From the NCBI RefSeq assembly GCF_001642835.1, contig NZ_LXEI01000001.1:744001-808000 (forward strand): a stretch of 64,000 nt of DNA, given 5' to 3'. The position numbers and the translations under genes are program-made. Numbering within the stretch: the stretch's first letter is position 1; the number at the start of each line of letters is the position of its first letter. This DNA comes from Pseudotamlana agarivorans. GTDB lineage: Bacteria; Bacteroidota; Bacteroidia; Flavobacteriales; Flavobacteriaceae. The notes below the pieces were generated by a model, which saw only the letters and a list, made by a program, of their open reading frames with translations, ran no database searches and was not told the origin of the DNA. Below are positions 43,868-52,003 of the stretch, piece by piece.

Positions 43868-43901
43868 CAAACTTTAACCTTTCAATATAGATTAAAGTTT
43901 G
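43868..43901. promoter_or_regulatory. 10-bp inverted repeat upstream of the SPFH gene
   Basis: CAAACTTTAA (43868-43877) and TTAAAGTTTG (43892-43901) are perfect inverted repeats with a 14-base spacer, ending 36 bases before the ATG at 43938. The right arm contains a near -7 sequence (AAAGTTTG). Either an operator or a 5'-UTR hairpin. Confidence 0.4.
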
Positions 43902-43937
43902 TATATTAATTTCTATAAATTTTTAATCTAAAAAATT

Positions 43938-44870
43938 ATGTCTTTCATTTTATTTCCCATTATTTTTTTAGGCCTCATTATCATTATTACAGGCTTATTT
44001 ACAGTTAAACAACAAACGGCAGCTATTATTGAACGCTTTGGTAAATTTCAAAGCATTCGCCAATCTGGATTACAACTAAAAATACCGTTGGTTGATCGTG
44101 TTTCTGGGCGTTTAAGTTTAAAAATTCAACAATTAGACGTTATCATTGAGACTAAAACTTTGGATGATGTATTTGTAAGACTTAAAGTATCTGTACAATA
44201 CAAAGTGATAAAAGAAAAAGTATACGATGCCTTTTATAAACTAGATTATCCGCATGAGCAAATTACGTCATACGTCTTTGATGTCGTTCGTGCTGAAGTT
44301 CCAAAAATGAAATTAGACGATGTCTTTGTTAAAAAAGATGATATTGCATTAGCTGTAAAAGCTGAATTAAATGATGCCATGCTTGATTATGGTTTTGATA
44401 TCATTAAAACCTTAGTCACCGATATTGATCCAGATCCACAAGTAAAAGCAGCCATGAACCGTATTAATGCTGCCGACAGGGAAAAAACAGCAGCCCAATA
44501 TGAAGGTGATGCACAACGTATTTTAATTGTTGAAAAAGCAAAAGCAGAAGCCGAAAGTAAACGTTTACAAGGACAAGGTATTGCCGATCAACGTCGTGAA
44601 ATTGCACGTGGTTTAGAAGAATCTGTTGAAGTATTAAATCGAGTGGGTATAAACAGTCAAGAAGCTTCGGCATTAATTGTCGTAACACAGCACTACGATA
44701 CACTGCAATCTTTAGGAGAAGAAACTAATAGTAACCTCATTTTATTACCTAATGCACCACAGGCTGGAAGTAATATGCTAAACGATATGGTAGCAAGTTT
44801 TACAGCAAGTAACCAAATTGGAGAAATGATGAAGGAGAATAAAAAGAAAGCTCAAGAGAATAATGATTAA
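43938..44870 (+). CDS. SPFH/Band-7 (stomatin-like) membrane protein
   Basis: 310 residues: an N-terminal membrane hairpin or helix (about 2-22), then the Band-7 domain (FTVKQQTAAIIERFGKFQSIRQSGLQLKIPLVDR..., about 22-200). An alanine- and glutamate-rich coiled coil follows (KTAAQYEGDAQRILIVEKAKAEAESKRLQGQG) and then a variable tail. Stomatin-like proteins form ring-shaped oligomers that organise membrane microdomains and modulate proteases. No NfeD-type partner gene is adjacent. Confidence 0.9.
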   Translation: MSFILFPIIFLGLIIIITGLFTVKQQTAAIIERFGKFQSIRQSGLQLKIPLVDRVSGRLSLKIQQLDVIIETKTLDDVFVRLKVSVQYKVIKEKVYDAFYKLDYPHEQITSYVFDVVRAEVPKMKLDDVFVKKDDIALAVKAELNDAMLDYGFDIIKTLVTDIDPDPQVKAAMNRINAADREKTAAQYEGDAQRILIVEKAKAEAESKRLQGQGIADQRREIARGLEESVEVLNRVGINSQEASALIVVTQHYDTLQSLGEETNSNLILLPNAPQAGSNMLNDMVASFTASNQIGEMMKENKKKAQENND

Positions 44871-44924
44871 TTTGTTCTTTATTGATTTGTTTAGTTAACA
44901 AAACGCAACTGATTGCTAAATTCT

Positions 44925-44961
44925 AAAAAAGCCTTATGTTTTAACGACGTAAGGCTTTTTT
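44925..44961 (+). terminator. Terminator of the SPFH gene
   Basis: AAGCCTTAT...GTAAGGCTT stem (44929-44937 with 44949-44957) followed by a T run. Confidence 0.8.
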
Positions 44962-45048
44962 ATTGAAGATTCTAATTGTATTTAATTAGACACTAATTTG
45001 TTCTTTATGAATTTTAGTTTAAACAAGTTACAATTGTTTGTTTTTCGT

Positions 45049-45130
45049 CATGCCGAACGTGTTTCGGCATCTCATTACATATCAAATCTTTATGTTATAA
45101 TGTGACCCTGAAATAAATTCAGGGTGACGT
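45049..45130. repeat. Paired palindrome repeat (REP/BIME-like)
   Basis: Two hairpins: TGCCGAA/TTTCGGCA near 45050-45069 and CCCTGAA/TTCAGGG near 45105-45126. They are joined by an AT-rich spacer and framed by CGTCA at the start and GTGACG at the end. The same framing occurs at 47008-47087, showing a dispersed family. Confidence 0.7.
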
Positions 45131-45201
45131 GTAACTTTTCTATCAACAGCGGTTATTCAAAAAACATCTACACCATTAAACGCTTAAACAAATAAACAAC
45201 C

Positions 45202-46356
45202 CTACTTAAAAGGGTGTCTTTCCTCCCACTCTTGCTTGGGATTCATCAGTTTAAAAACCGGCTTTAAAACCCAATTCCAGAACTTATTGGTGTGCTTCAT
45301 ATACATTTCCATAGGTATTGCTTTAGCCCCTACAGAACTCTTAATCGCCATAGCTGTTCTCGCGTAAACCACATTTTTAAAGTTATTTTCTATACCAAAC
45401 TGCAGCATATCATAAAGCATATTTAAATAAAGCTGATTGGTAAATTGATGGGCTTTGTCATAACCCAAAAAGTAAGTTTCTAATTGCTGACCGTTTAAAA
45501 TAAGGGTGTAAAAGCCGACTAAAGTACCATCTAAAAAGTAACCATATACTTTAAAATTGGTTCCTAGTTGTTGTTTTAAGCTTAAAAAATGGTTTCCGGG
45601 TAATACAAAAGAATTAAACTTGGCGTTATTGGAGACGTTCAAATATAATTTATGAAGCGTCTCATGATGGATTTTAACAAGCTCTAAATCCAGTTCTTTG
45701 CTAATAATTTTTCCAAACTTTTTTTTAGCGCGTTTATAACGGTCTCTATATTTCTTAGTTAGTTCTGATGTATAGTCTCCAAAATTTACCCAATTAGGCT
45801 GCAGGTTCATAATCATATTAGGCTGCACGGCCACTTGATGTAAGCCTTCGCTTTTATATACCTGAGATTGGTTATATAGTAAATCATCTTTAAAAAAATC
45901 CTTAAAAATGACTAAGCGCACCGTTTTACCATGGCTCTCTTTAATACGCATTTTAAGCGTTTTTAACGCATTAAAAACTAAACTCGTGTATTCACTAAAA
46001 GAAATGGTGTTTTTATCGTAAAACATGCCATGTTGACCTGTGTGTGTAAGATTTCCAACAACTAACACATTGCCTTTTAAAACTTTTGAAATATGTCGTT
46101 GAAAAAACTCTTTAACGCAGGACACCTCAGTTTCCCGAAACATATCTTTAAGATATAATTTCACATGCTGAACGATACTTATCCCAACCAATTGATCGTC
46201 TATAAAAACAACAACATAATACAACTGAATGTTGGTGGGAATACCCGTTTCTAAAGCTTGTAAATACTTTTTTTGTAGAAAAATGTCATGTCCCACTAAA
46301 TCATCCCATGATTGTGGAAGCACTTCAGAAGCATCGTAAATTTTATAGGTTTTCAA
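45202..46356 (-). CDS. GNAT/FemAB-like acyltransferase-fold protein
   Basis: 384 residues with a tandem-GNAT (FemAB/BioF2-like) appearance. The first half is divergent. The second half has the typical YRDRYKRAKKKFG basic segment and the acceptor fold VYGYFLDGTLVGFYTLILNGQQLETYFLGYD, followed by LYLNMLYDMLQFGIENNFKNVVYARTAMAIKSSVGAKA. It may transfer an amino-acyl or acetyl group, for example to a cell-envelope component; the substrate is unknown. The start is a TTG at 46356 (MKTYKIYDASEV), with no nearby ATG. Confidence 0.7.
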   Translation of the reverse strand: MKTYKIYDASEVLPQSWDDLVGHDIFLQKKYLQALETGIPTNIQLYYVVVFIDDQLVGISIVQHVKLYLKDMFRETEVSCVKEFFQRHISKVLKGNVLVVGNLTHTGQHGMFYDKNTISFSEYTSLVFNALKTLKMRIKESHGKTVRLVIFKDFFKDDLLYNQSQVYKSEGLHQVAVQPNMIMNLQPNWVNFGDYTSELTKKYRDRYKRAKKKFGKIISKELDLELVKIHHETLHKLYLNVSNNAKFNSFVLPGNHFLSLKQQLGTNFKVYGYFLDGTLVGFYTLILNGQQLETYFLGYDKAHQFTNQLYLNMLYDMLQFGIENNFKNVVYARTAMAIKSSVGAKAIPMEMYMKHTNKFWNWVLKPVFKLMNPKQEWEERHPFK

Positions 46357-46364
46357 TAGAAATG

Positions 46365-46396
46365 AAAAAGACTGAAAATTACAATTCTCAGTCTTT
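46365..46396 (-). terminator. Terminator of the DUF1761 gene
   Basis: AAAGACTGA pairs with TCAGTCTTT around a 12-base loop. Confidence 0.75.
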
Positions 46397-46428
46397 ATTT
46401 TAGTTAAAACTTTACAAAAATAATAGGA

Positions 46429-46914
46429 TTACCAAGCACAAATAATGCCACCCATAATAGCTAAAGTGACAATCCAATAACCACTGTTTATAAAGATATA
46501 TTTTGCGCCCTTTCTTTCAAAAAGTGCATTAGTACCTAAAATGGGTAAGGCAATAAATATTCCTGTTAATGTACCATGTAAGGCACCATGTTTAAAGGTT
46601 CTAAAGGCATTTCCATAATCTGAGAGAAATGCGGTATAGGAAGGCAAAGCGTTAGTAGGATCACCACCAACCAAGCTTAAAGCGCCAACTTGATGAATAA
46701 CAATACCAGGAAGTGCAGATGATAATAAAAAGGCAAAAAAGAGTGCTAAAATAAAGATCTTAGCCATATTACCGTCTTTCAAATCGGCTTCAGTTAGGCC
46801 AGTAGCACGCATCCAAGCATTTCCAAATACTTTAGGGTGATACCAAATAAATCCGATAACCAGTGCCGAAATAGCAGCTACAAGCATCGCTAGAAGATTA
46901 AAATAAGATTCCAT
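46429..46914 (-). CDS. DUF1761 membrane protein
   Basis: 161 residues with four predicted membrane helices. It begins with the DUF1761 signature (LVAAISALVIGFIWYHPKVFGNAWMRATG, about 12-40). Small helical membrane proteins of this family have no defined function. The gene is monocistronic with a hairpin terminator. Confidence 0.85.
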   Translation of the reverse strand: MESYFNLLAMLVAAISALVIGFIWYHPKVFGNAWMRATGLTEADLKDGNMAKIFILALFFAFLLSSALPGIVIHQVGALSLVGGDPTNALPSYTAFLSDYGNAFRTFKHGALHGTLTGIFIALPILGTNALFERKGAKYIFINSGYWIVTLAIMGGIICAW

Positions 46915-46985
46915 TATTTAATGTTTAGTGGTTAGAATTCTAAATATAATTAAAATACCTGATTATCAGTCCATAAAATAAAGAA

Positions 46986-47110
46986 GCTGCTTAAAAAGTT
47001 GGTTTTACGTCAATCTGAATTTATTTCAGATTCTCACAATTATTGATTCATAATGTGAGGTGATACTGTGTCGAGCACAGCATGACGCTTGTTATAACTT
47101 TTTAAGCAGC
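46986..47110. repeat. MITE-like element with 15-bp terminal inverted repeats
   Basis: GCTGCTTAAAAAGTT at 46986-47000 is perfectly mirrored by AACTTTTTAAGCAGC at 47096-47110. After three mismatched bases the symmetry resumes outside (AATAAA/TTTATT). Inside are two smaller palindromes (around CTGAAttTATTTCAG and CTGTGtcgagCACAG) framed by CGTCA and TGACG, the same layout as the repeat at 45049-45130. It could also act as the glnS terminator. Confidence 0.75.
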
Positions 47111-47155
47111 CTATTTATTAAATTGGTGTTTATTAAAAACACCAATTTTTATCTA

Positions 47156-49150
47156 CTAAATCGCGTTGGCTACAGCCACTAATATGTCATTTTTATCTTC
47201 GGTAGCTTTATCTATAAAAGCATTAATATCATCATTTTTAGTTTGACCATTTTTTAATAATACGCCTAAAGTTAAAGCAACAGCAATACGCGTTCCTACC
47301 TTTTTAGCAGCAGTATTAAACAAAGGCTGTAACTCTTCATAACTTACTTTTTCAGCTAATTCTAATATTTCAGCTTTAACCTTTTCTTGCTTAGCTTCAG
47401 GTAAATTGGTGTATTTTTTACCCAATTGCTGAATCACATCTATAGCCTTACGTTCTGGTCTGTTTTGCGTATTATTTTGAGCTGGTTTATTTTGTGGTTT
47501 TGGTTGCGCTTTAGCCCATGAATCGCGTAAACCAACTGTTTTATTAAAGACTAACTTTTCTGAAGTGCTATCGTCATCAACATTAAAATAACCTAAACGT
47601 TGAAATTGAAAACGGTCGCCAATTTTAGCTTCTTGTAAACTAGGTTCTACAAAAGCATTGATAATTTTTAAAGAATTCGGATTAATAAATTCCATAAAGT
47701 CTTTGTCTTGATGGCTATCTGGAGCTTCATCATTAAACAAGCGATCGTACTCACGAACTTCAGCTTTAATCGCATGCCCAATAGACACCCAATGCAATGT
47801 GCCTTTAACACGCTTGGTGGTATCTTCAGAATAGGTACAATGAATTTCAATTACTTCACCTTTGTCATCTTTAACAACCGATTCCGCCTTAATGATATAA
47901 GCATTTTTTAAACGGACTTCACCTCCTAATTTTAAACGGAAAAACTTGTTACCAGCTTCTTCTTTAAAATCTTCTTTTTCAATATATAATTCACGAGAAA
48001 AAGGCACCTTTCTAAATCCGGCACTTTCATCTTCCTGATTATTTTCAGCCTCTAACCACTCTACTTTATCTTCTGGGTAATTAGTAATAACCAGTTTTAC
48101 AGGATCTAAAACAGCCATAACACGTGGAGCTGTTTTATTTAAATCTTCACGAATACAAAATTCTAAAAGCGATACGTCAATCACGTTTTCACGTTTAGCC
48201 ACACCAACCGTTTCTACAAATTTTCTAATGGCCGCAGGCGTATATCCACGACGACGTAAACCAGAAATGGTAGGCATTCTTGGATCGTCCCATCCATTAA
48301 CAATACCATCTTCAACCAATTTAAGCAGCTTTCGCTTACTCATAATCGTATAACTTAAATTTAAACGTGCAAATTCGCGTTGTTTTGGTCTAAGCTTATC
48401 GTCTTCTACAACTTGGTCTAAAAACCAATCGTAAAGTTCTCTATGTGGTTTAAATTCCAAAGAACATAAAGAATGTGAAATTTGCTCTAAATAATCACTC
48501 TCACCATGCGTCCAGTCATACATCGGATAGATACACCAATCGTTAGCTGTTCTGTGATGATGTTTCTTTAAAACACGGTAAATGATAGGATCACGCATAA
48601 GCATATTAGGATGCTGCATGTCAATTTTAGCACGTAAAATATGTTCACCTTCGTCGAATTCACCATTTTTCATGCGTTCAAAAAGGTCGAGATTTTCTTC
48701 TACAGTTCTATTTCTAAACGGCCCATCAACACCAGGTTGTGTAGGCGTCCCTTTTTGCTCGGCCATAGCCTCACTAGACTGGGAATCTACATAAGCTTTA
48801 TCCTCTTTAATTAACTGTACGGCCCAATCGTAAAGTTGTTGAAAATAATCGGAAGAAAACAACTCCTTATCCCAAGTATACCCCAACCAAGCGACATCTT
48901 TTTTAATCGCATCCACATACTCCTGCTCTTCTTTAGCCGGATTGGTATCATCGAATCTTAAATTAACAGGGGCCTTATATTTTTCACCTAAACCAAAACT
49001 AATACCGATGGCTTTGGTATGACCAATATGTAAATAACCATTTGGTTCTGGAGGAAATCTAAAACGTAAGTCATCTTTAGACATCCCGTTAGCTAGATCT
49101 TCTTCTATAATTTGCTCAATAAAATTGAGAGATTTTCTTTCTTCAGACAT
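47156..49150 (-). CDS. glnS: Glutaminyl-tRNA synthetase with YqeY-like C-terminal domain
   Basis: 664 residues from the ATG at 49150 (MSEERKSLNFIEQIIEEDL). An ATG at 49213 is also in frame, but a TAATTTTG -7 box lies between the two (49190-49197, reverse strand). The HIGH-type FPPEPNGYLHIGHTKAI and KMSKS-type TIMSKRKLLKL are clear, with TPAAIRKFVETVGVAKR. The last 140 residues (from about QLGKKYTNLPEAKQEKVKAEI) form a GatB/YqeY-like helical domain, usual for Bacteroidota enzymes. Having GlnRS means glutaminyl-tRNA is made directly. Confidence 0.96.
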   Translation of the reverse strand: MSEERKSLNFIEQIIEEDLANGMSKDDLRFRFPPEPNGYLHIGHTKAIGISFGLGEKYKAPVNLRFDDTNPAKEEQEYVDAIKKDVAWLGYTWDKELFSSDYFQQLYDWAVQLIKEDKAYVDSQSSEAMAEQKGTPTQPGVDGPFRNRTVEENLDLFERMKNGEFDEGEHILRAKIDMQHPNMLMRDPIIYRVLKKHHHRTANDWCIYPMYDWTHGESDYLEQISHSLCSLEFKPHRELYDWFLDQVVEDDKLRPKQREFARLNLSYTIMSKRKLLKLVEDGIVNGWDDPRMPTISGLRRRGYTPAAIRKFVETVGVAKRENVIDVSLLEFCIREDLNKTAPRVMAVLDPVKLVITNYPEDKVEWLEAENNQEDESAGFRKVPFSRELYIEKEDFKEEAGNKFFRLKLGGEVRLKNAYIIKAESVVKDDKGEVIEIHCTYSEDTTKRVKGTLHWVSIGHAIKAEVREYDRLFNDEAPDSHQDKDFMEFINPNSLKIINAFVEPSLQEAKIGDRFQFQRLGYFNVDDDSTSEKLVFNKTVGLRDSWAKAQPKPQNKPAQNNTQNRPERKAIDVIQQLGKKYTNLPEAKQEKVKAEILELAEKVSYEELQPLFNTAAKKVGTRIAVALTLGVLLKNGQTKNDDINAFIDKATEDKNDILVAVANAI

Positions 49151-49291
49151 TTTCTGATTTTTTTCAACTAAATAAGGGTCAAAATTACGGAAAATCAAGT
49201 TATTTTTGTCCATTATATCTAATCAAGCGTAATAAAAATTATTTCAGTATATTAAAGCATCTAACGACGTTATACTAAAAGAAATATTTTT

Positions 49292-49498
49292 ATGAAAAAT
49301 TTAGATTATACCTGTCCGAAATGCGAAAACAAAACCTATAGCATCGGACAAATGCGCGCAACGGGTGGTACATTATCTAAAATATTTGATGTACAGAATC
49401 AAAAATTTACATCGGTAACCTGTAAACGTTGCACTTATACAGAATTTTATAAAACTAAAACGAGTGCGTTAAGTAACGTATTCGATCTATTTACATAA
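49292..49498 (+). CDS. Small zinc-ribbon protein
   Basis: 68 residues with two CxxC pairs (CPKC at about 8-11, CKRC at about 44-47) in the frame of a zinc ribbon. It resembles the zinc-ribbon nucleic-acid-binding proteins of Bacteroidota. It lies directly before folB with a two-base gap, so co-transcription is likely. No specific function. Confidence 0.75.
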   Translation: MKNLDYTCPKCENKTYSIGQMRATGGTLSKIFDVQNQKFTSVTCKRCTYTEFYKTKTSALSNVFDLFT

Positions 49499-49500
49499 AT

Positions 49501-49863
49501 ATGGGAATTATAACCGTTGAAAACATTAGAATTTTTGCCCACCATGGTTGTTTAAAAGAAGAAACTAAAATTGGTAGTGATTATTCGGTGAATTTAAAAG
49601 TTGAAGCTGATTTACAAAAATCGGCAAAGTCTGATAAACTAAGTGATACTGTAGATTATGTATTCTTAAATAGGGTTATTAAAGAGGAAATGAACAAACC
49701 TTCTCAACTTTTAGAAACGGTTGCAAAACGCATATTGAATCGTATTTTTAAAGAAGATGATTTGGTTAAAAAAGCGACTGTTTGGGTAAGTAAATTAAAC
49801 CCTCCCATTGGTGGTGATGTTGAGAAAGTGACTATAAAAATGCGCAAAAAGCGTAAAAAGTAA
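49501..49863 (+). CDS. folB: Dihydroneopterin aldolase
   Basis: 120 residues. FolB cleaves 7,8-dihydroneopterin to 6-hydroxymethyl-dihydropterin and glycolaldehyde in folate synthesis. The family core is seen: ITVENIRIFAHHGCLKEE (substrate-side Glu in CLKEE), LSDTVDYVFLNRVIKEEM, QLLETVAKRIL and the Lys near KLNPPIGGDVEKVTI. Length is normal for the family. Confidence 0.93.
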   Translation: MGIITVENIRIFAHHGCLKEETKIGSDYSVNLKVEADLQKSAKSDKLSDTVDYVFLNRVIKEEMNKPSQLLETVAKRILNRIFKEDDLVKKATVWVSKLNPPIGGDVEKVTIKMRKKRKK

Positions 49864-49893
49864 TTTTATATAAAAAAAAGTCACATTTTTTTA

Positions 49894-49901
49894 TACATTT
49901 G
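49894..49901 (+). promoter_or_regulatory. -7 box TACATTTG of tRNA-Cys
   Basis: Matches TAnnTTTG and lies 38 bases before the tRNA 5' end. Confidence 0.45.
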
Positions 49902-49939
49902 CAGCAGATTTCAGAAACCCTGAAATTTTACATATAAAT

Positions 49940-50010
49940 GGCGTCGTGGCCGAGTGGCTAGGCAGAGGTCTGCAAAACCTTGTACAGCGGTTCGAATCCG
50001 CTCGACGCCT
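49940..50010 (+). tRNA. tRNA-Cys (anticodon GCA)
   Basis: A 71-base cloverleaf: acceptor GGCGTCG/CGACGCC, anticodon loop CTGCAAA with GCA, T arm AGCGG-TTCGAAT-CCGCT, discriminator T. CCA is not encoded. A hairpin terminator follows immediately. Confidence 0.95.
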
Positions 50011-50012
50011 CA

Positions 50013-50044
50013 AAAAAGCTTTCAGTTTTCTGGAAGCTTTTTTT
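50013..50044 (+). terminator. Terminator of tRNA-Cys
   Basis: AAAAGCTTTC...GGAAGCTTTT stem followed by eight T residues. Confidence 0.85.
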
Positions 50045-50096
50045 TATCATAATACTTACCTTTAATTTCCTAAATTAATTGAAAAGTTTATCCAAT

Positions 50097-50132
50097 AAAA
50101 AAGGAGAAATCCTATGAAATTTCTCCTTTTTT
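50097..50132. terminator. Bidirectional hairpin before the His/Asn-rich lipoprotein gene
   Basis: GGAGAAAT pairs with ATTTCTCC, with A and T runs on opposite sides, so it can end transcription of the lipoprotein gene (leftward). Confidence 0.8.
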
Positions 50133-50152
50133 AAACTTATTAAATTAGATTT

Positions 50153-51076
50153 TTATCTTCTAAAACCACCACCACGGAATCCGCCGCCAAATCCACCGCC
50201 AAAACTAGAACGGTTAAAAGTTCCACCTCGATTCATGTATAAATTATGTGCATTATACGAATTTGGTCGACGATCTTGAAAAGTTTGTTTTGGATGATTA
50301 TCGAAATGGTCATTTCTCGATAACTCATGATGGTTTGTGTTTGATTTTAAATTATGATTTGGGTTATTAGGATGGTTATTATGGTTTGGATGGAAGTGAT
50401 TATAATTACCATGATGATAAACATTATGTGTATTAATACGAACATTTATGTTATTATGGTAAATGTATGGTGGGAATGGTCGCCAAGGACGGAAAAAAGG
50501 AGGAAAATAACCCCAATAAAACGGTGATATCCATGGTCTAAACATAGGTCCCCAAAACCAATCCATAATAAGTGGCGTCATGGCAAAATCTGGGTAAATA
50601 TAATAATCAGGGCCATAAATATTCACATTACCAACAACTTGAACAGACTTATCTTCTTTTTTAACGTTTATAGTGGCAACGTCCTGGTATTTATCTTTAC
50701 CAATAATATCTTGTATGATAACAACTTTTTCATCCTGGTTATCTTTACAAACCACTCTTAAATAATCGACATCACCATCTTTATTTAAATCAAGATTAGA
50801 AATTTGTGTTTTAGGATCATTAAGCCTTTTTTCAAAATCTTCTAAATCTTTAGATTCACCAAATACAGATGATACGGCCTCTAAATCTAAATTATCACTA
50901 ATATCAGGATCGTCCTTAACTAATTGGGCCGTTGGAGTTGTATTAAACAACTGAGTATCTGTTGGAGGCCCAAGTGTATCGTTATTTGTAGAAGTGGTTG
51001 AACTACTAGAACTAGAACCACAACCAAACACACTAAATAATACCGAGGCACAAATAACCAAAGCTTTATTTTTCAT
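50153..51076 (-). CDS. Lipoprotein with His/Asn-rich and Gly-rich tail
   Basis: 307 residues. A lipoprotein signal (MKNKALVICASVLFSVFGC, Cys19) is followed by a Ser/Thr linker. A folded region (about 60-145) has LDLNKDGDVDYLRVVCKDNQDEKVVIIQDIIG; the DLNKDGDVDYL part resembles a calcium-type EF-hand loop. A Trp/Pro-rich stretch follows (about 160-200), then a His/Asn-rich region (about 205-250), and the end has repeated GGGFGG units. Metal binding by the His-rich tail is possible but unproven. It is a cell-surface protein of unknown function. Confidence 0.7.
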   Translation of the reverse strand: MKNKALVICASVLFSVFGCGSSSSSSTTSTNNDTLGPPTDTQLFNTTPTAQLVKDDPDISDNLDLEAVSSVFGESKDLEDFEKRLNDPKTQISNLDLNKDGDVDYLRVVCKDNQDEKVVIIQDIIGKDKYQDVATINVKKEDKSVQVVGNVNIYGPDYYIYPDFAMTPLIMDWFWGPMFRPWISPFYWGYFPPFFRPWRPFPPYIYHNNINVRINTHNVYHHGNYNHFHPNHNNHPNNPNHNLKSNTNHHELSRNDHFDNHPKQTFQDRRPNSYNAHNLYMNRGGTFNRSSFGGGFGGGFRGGGFRR

Positions 51077-51155
51077 ACTTTTTAAATTTTTATTAAACTG
51101 AAATAAATATAAAGCTATTTTTACAGTGTATCACTATTTTCTTTGTAATCAATAG

Positions 51156-51836
51156 TTAATCGTGATATATCTGATGCTCTAACTTTTCTTTATTTTTCTC
51201 ATAAGCATTTGGAAATACACCTTGAACTAACAATAAAATACCAAAAGCAAGAATAACGATAGCAATCACTTTTTTAGTTTTAAAAATAAGTCGTGGTGTA
51301 AGCTTAGCTTTTAAGCGTTTTGCTATAAGAATTTTTATTAAATCTGCAAGAAAGTAAGAAGCCAACATCGAAGTTATAAAGATAGCCCCACCATGTTCTG
51401 AAGACGTTAAAGAATCGCCTAAAACTATAAAACCAAGCCAGCCTAATAGCACCCCAATATTGATGAAATTAAGTAAAAATCCTTTTATAAAAAGTTTACC
51501 ATAAGCTTTATTAATTTCAACTTTATAGTACTCTTTAACAATGGTTCTAAAGGATTTTGAGGTTTTTATAAAGGAAATAATACCATAAACAATGAGTAAA
51601 ACGCCTCCAAAAATCAAGAAACTGGGATCGTTTCCAATTTTACCTCTTAAATTATTGGTACTATAAAAAGCAATTAGGATAAAGATAATATCAGCAAGGA
51701 TAACGCCTAAATCGAAAATTATGGCAGCTCTAAACCCTTTAGTAGCACTGGTTTCAAGTAACACAAAAAAAACAGGACCAATGGTAAAGGCTAATATGAT
51801 TCCAAATGGAACGGCTGTTAAAATATCATCAAACAT
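51156..51836 (-). CDS. LysE-family amino-acid/small-molecule exporter
   Basis: 226 residues with five to six membrane helices. The start MFDDILTAVPFGIILAFTIGPVFFVLLETSATKGFRAAI is a LysE/RhtB hallmark (the GPVFF motif in the first helix). The middle contains FILIAFYSTNNLRG and IFGGVLLIVYGIISFIKTSK. The exported compound cannot be predicted. It lies just downstream of the PUL terminator and is a separate unit. Confidence 0.88.
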   Translation of the reverse strand: MFDDILTAVPFGIILAFTIGPVFFVLLETSATKGFRAAIIFDLGVILADIIFILIAFYSTNNLRGKIGNDPSFLIFGGVLLIVYGIISFIKTSKSFRTIVKEYYKVEINKAYGKLFIKGFLLNFINIGVLLGWLGFIVLGDSLTSSEHGGAIFITSMLASYFLADLIKILIAKRLKAKLTPRLIFKTKKVIAIVILAFGILLLVQGVFPNAYEKNKEKLEHQIYHD

Positions 51837-51928
51837 CTATATGGAAAGCTTTACACAAAGTAAAGAAATATTTTTAAAACAACGGGTTTACATAATTATT
51901 GAATGCATGCCGTTTGAGATGACAAAAA

Positions 51929-51956
51929 AAAAGTGTGACACTTAGGCCACACTTTT
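51929..51956 (-). terminator. Terminator of the beta-glucan utilization operon
   Basis: AAAAGTGTG pairs with CACACTTTT around a ten-base loop; the reverse strand has a long T run. It lies after the GH3 gene. Confidence 0.8.
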
Positions 51957-52003
51957 AAAACAAACAAAATTCTAAAAAAAACTATTAACTAAATCATTTA
52001 AAG

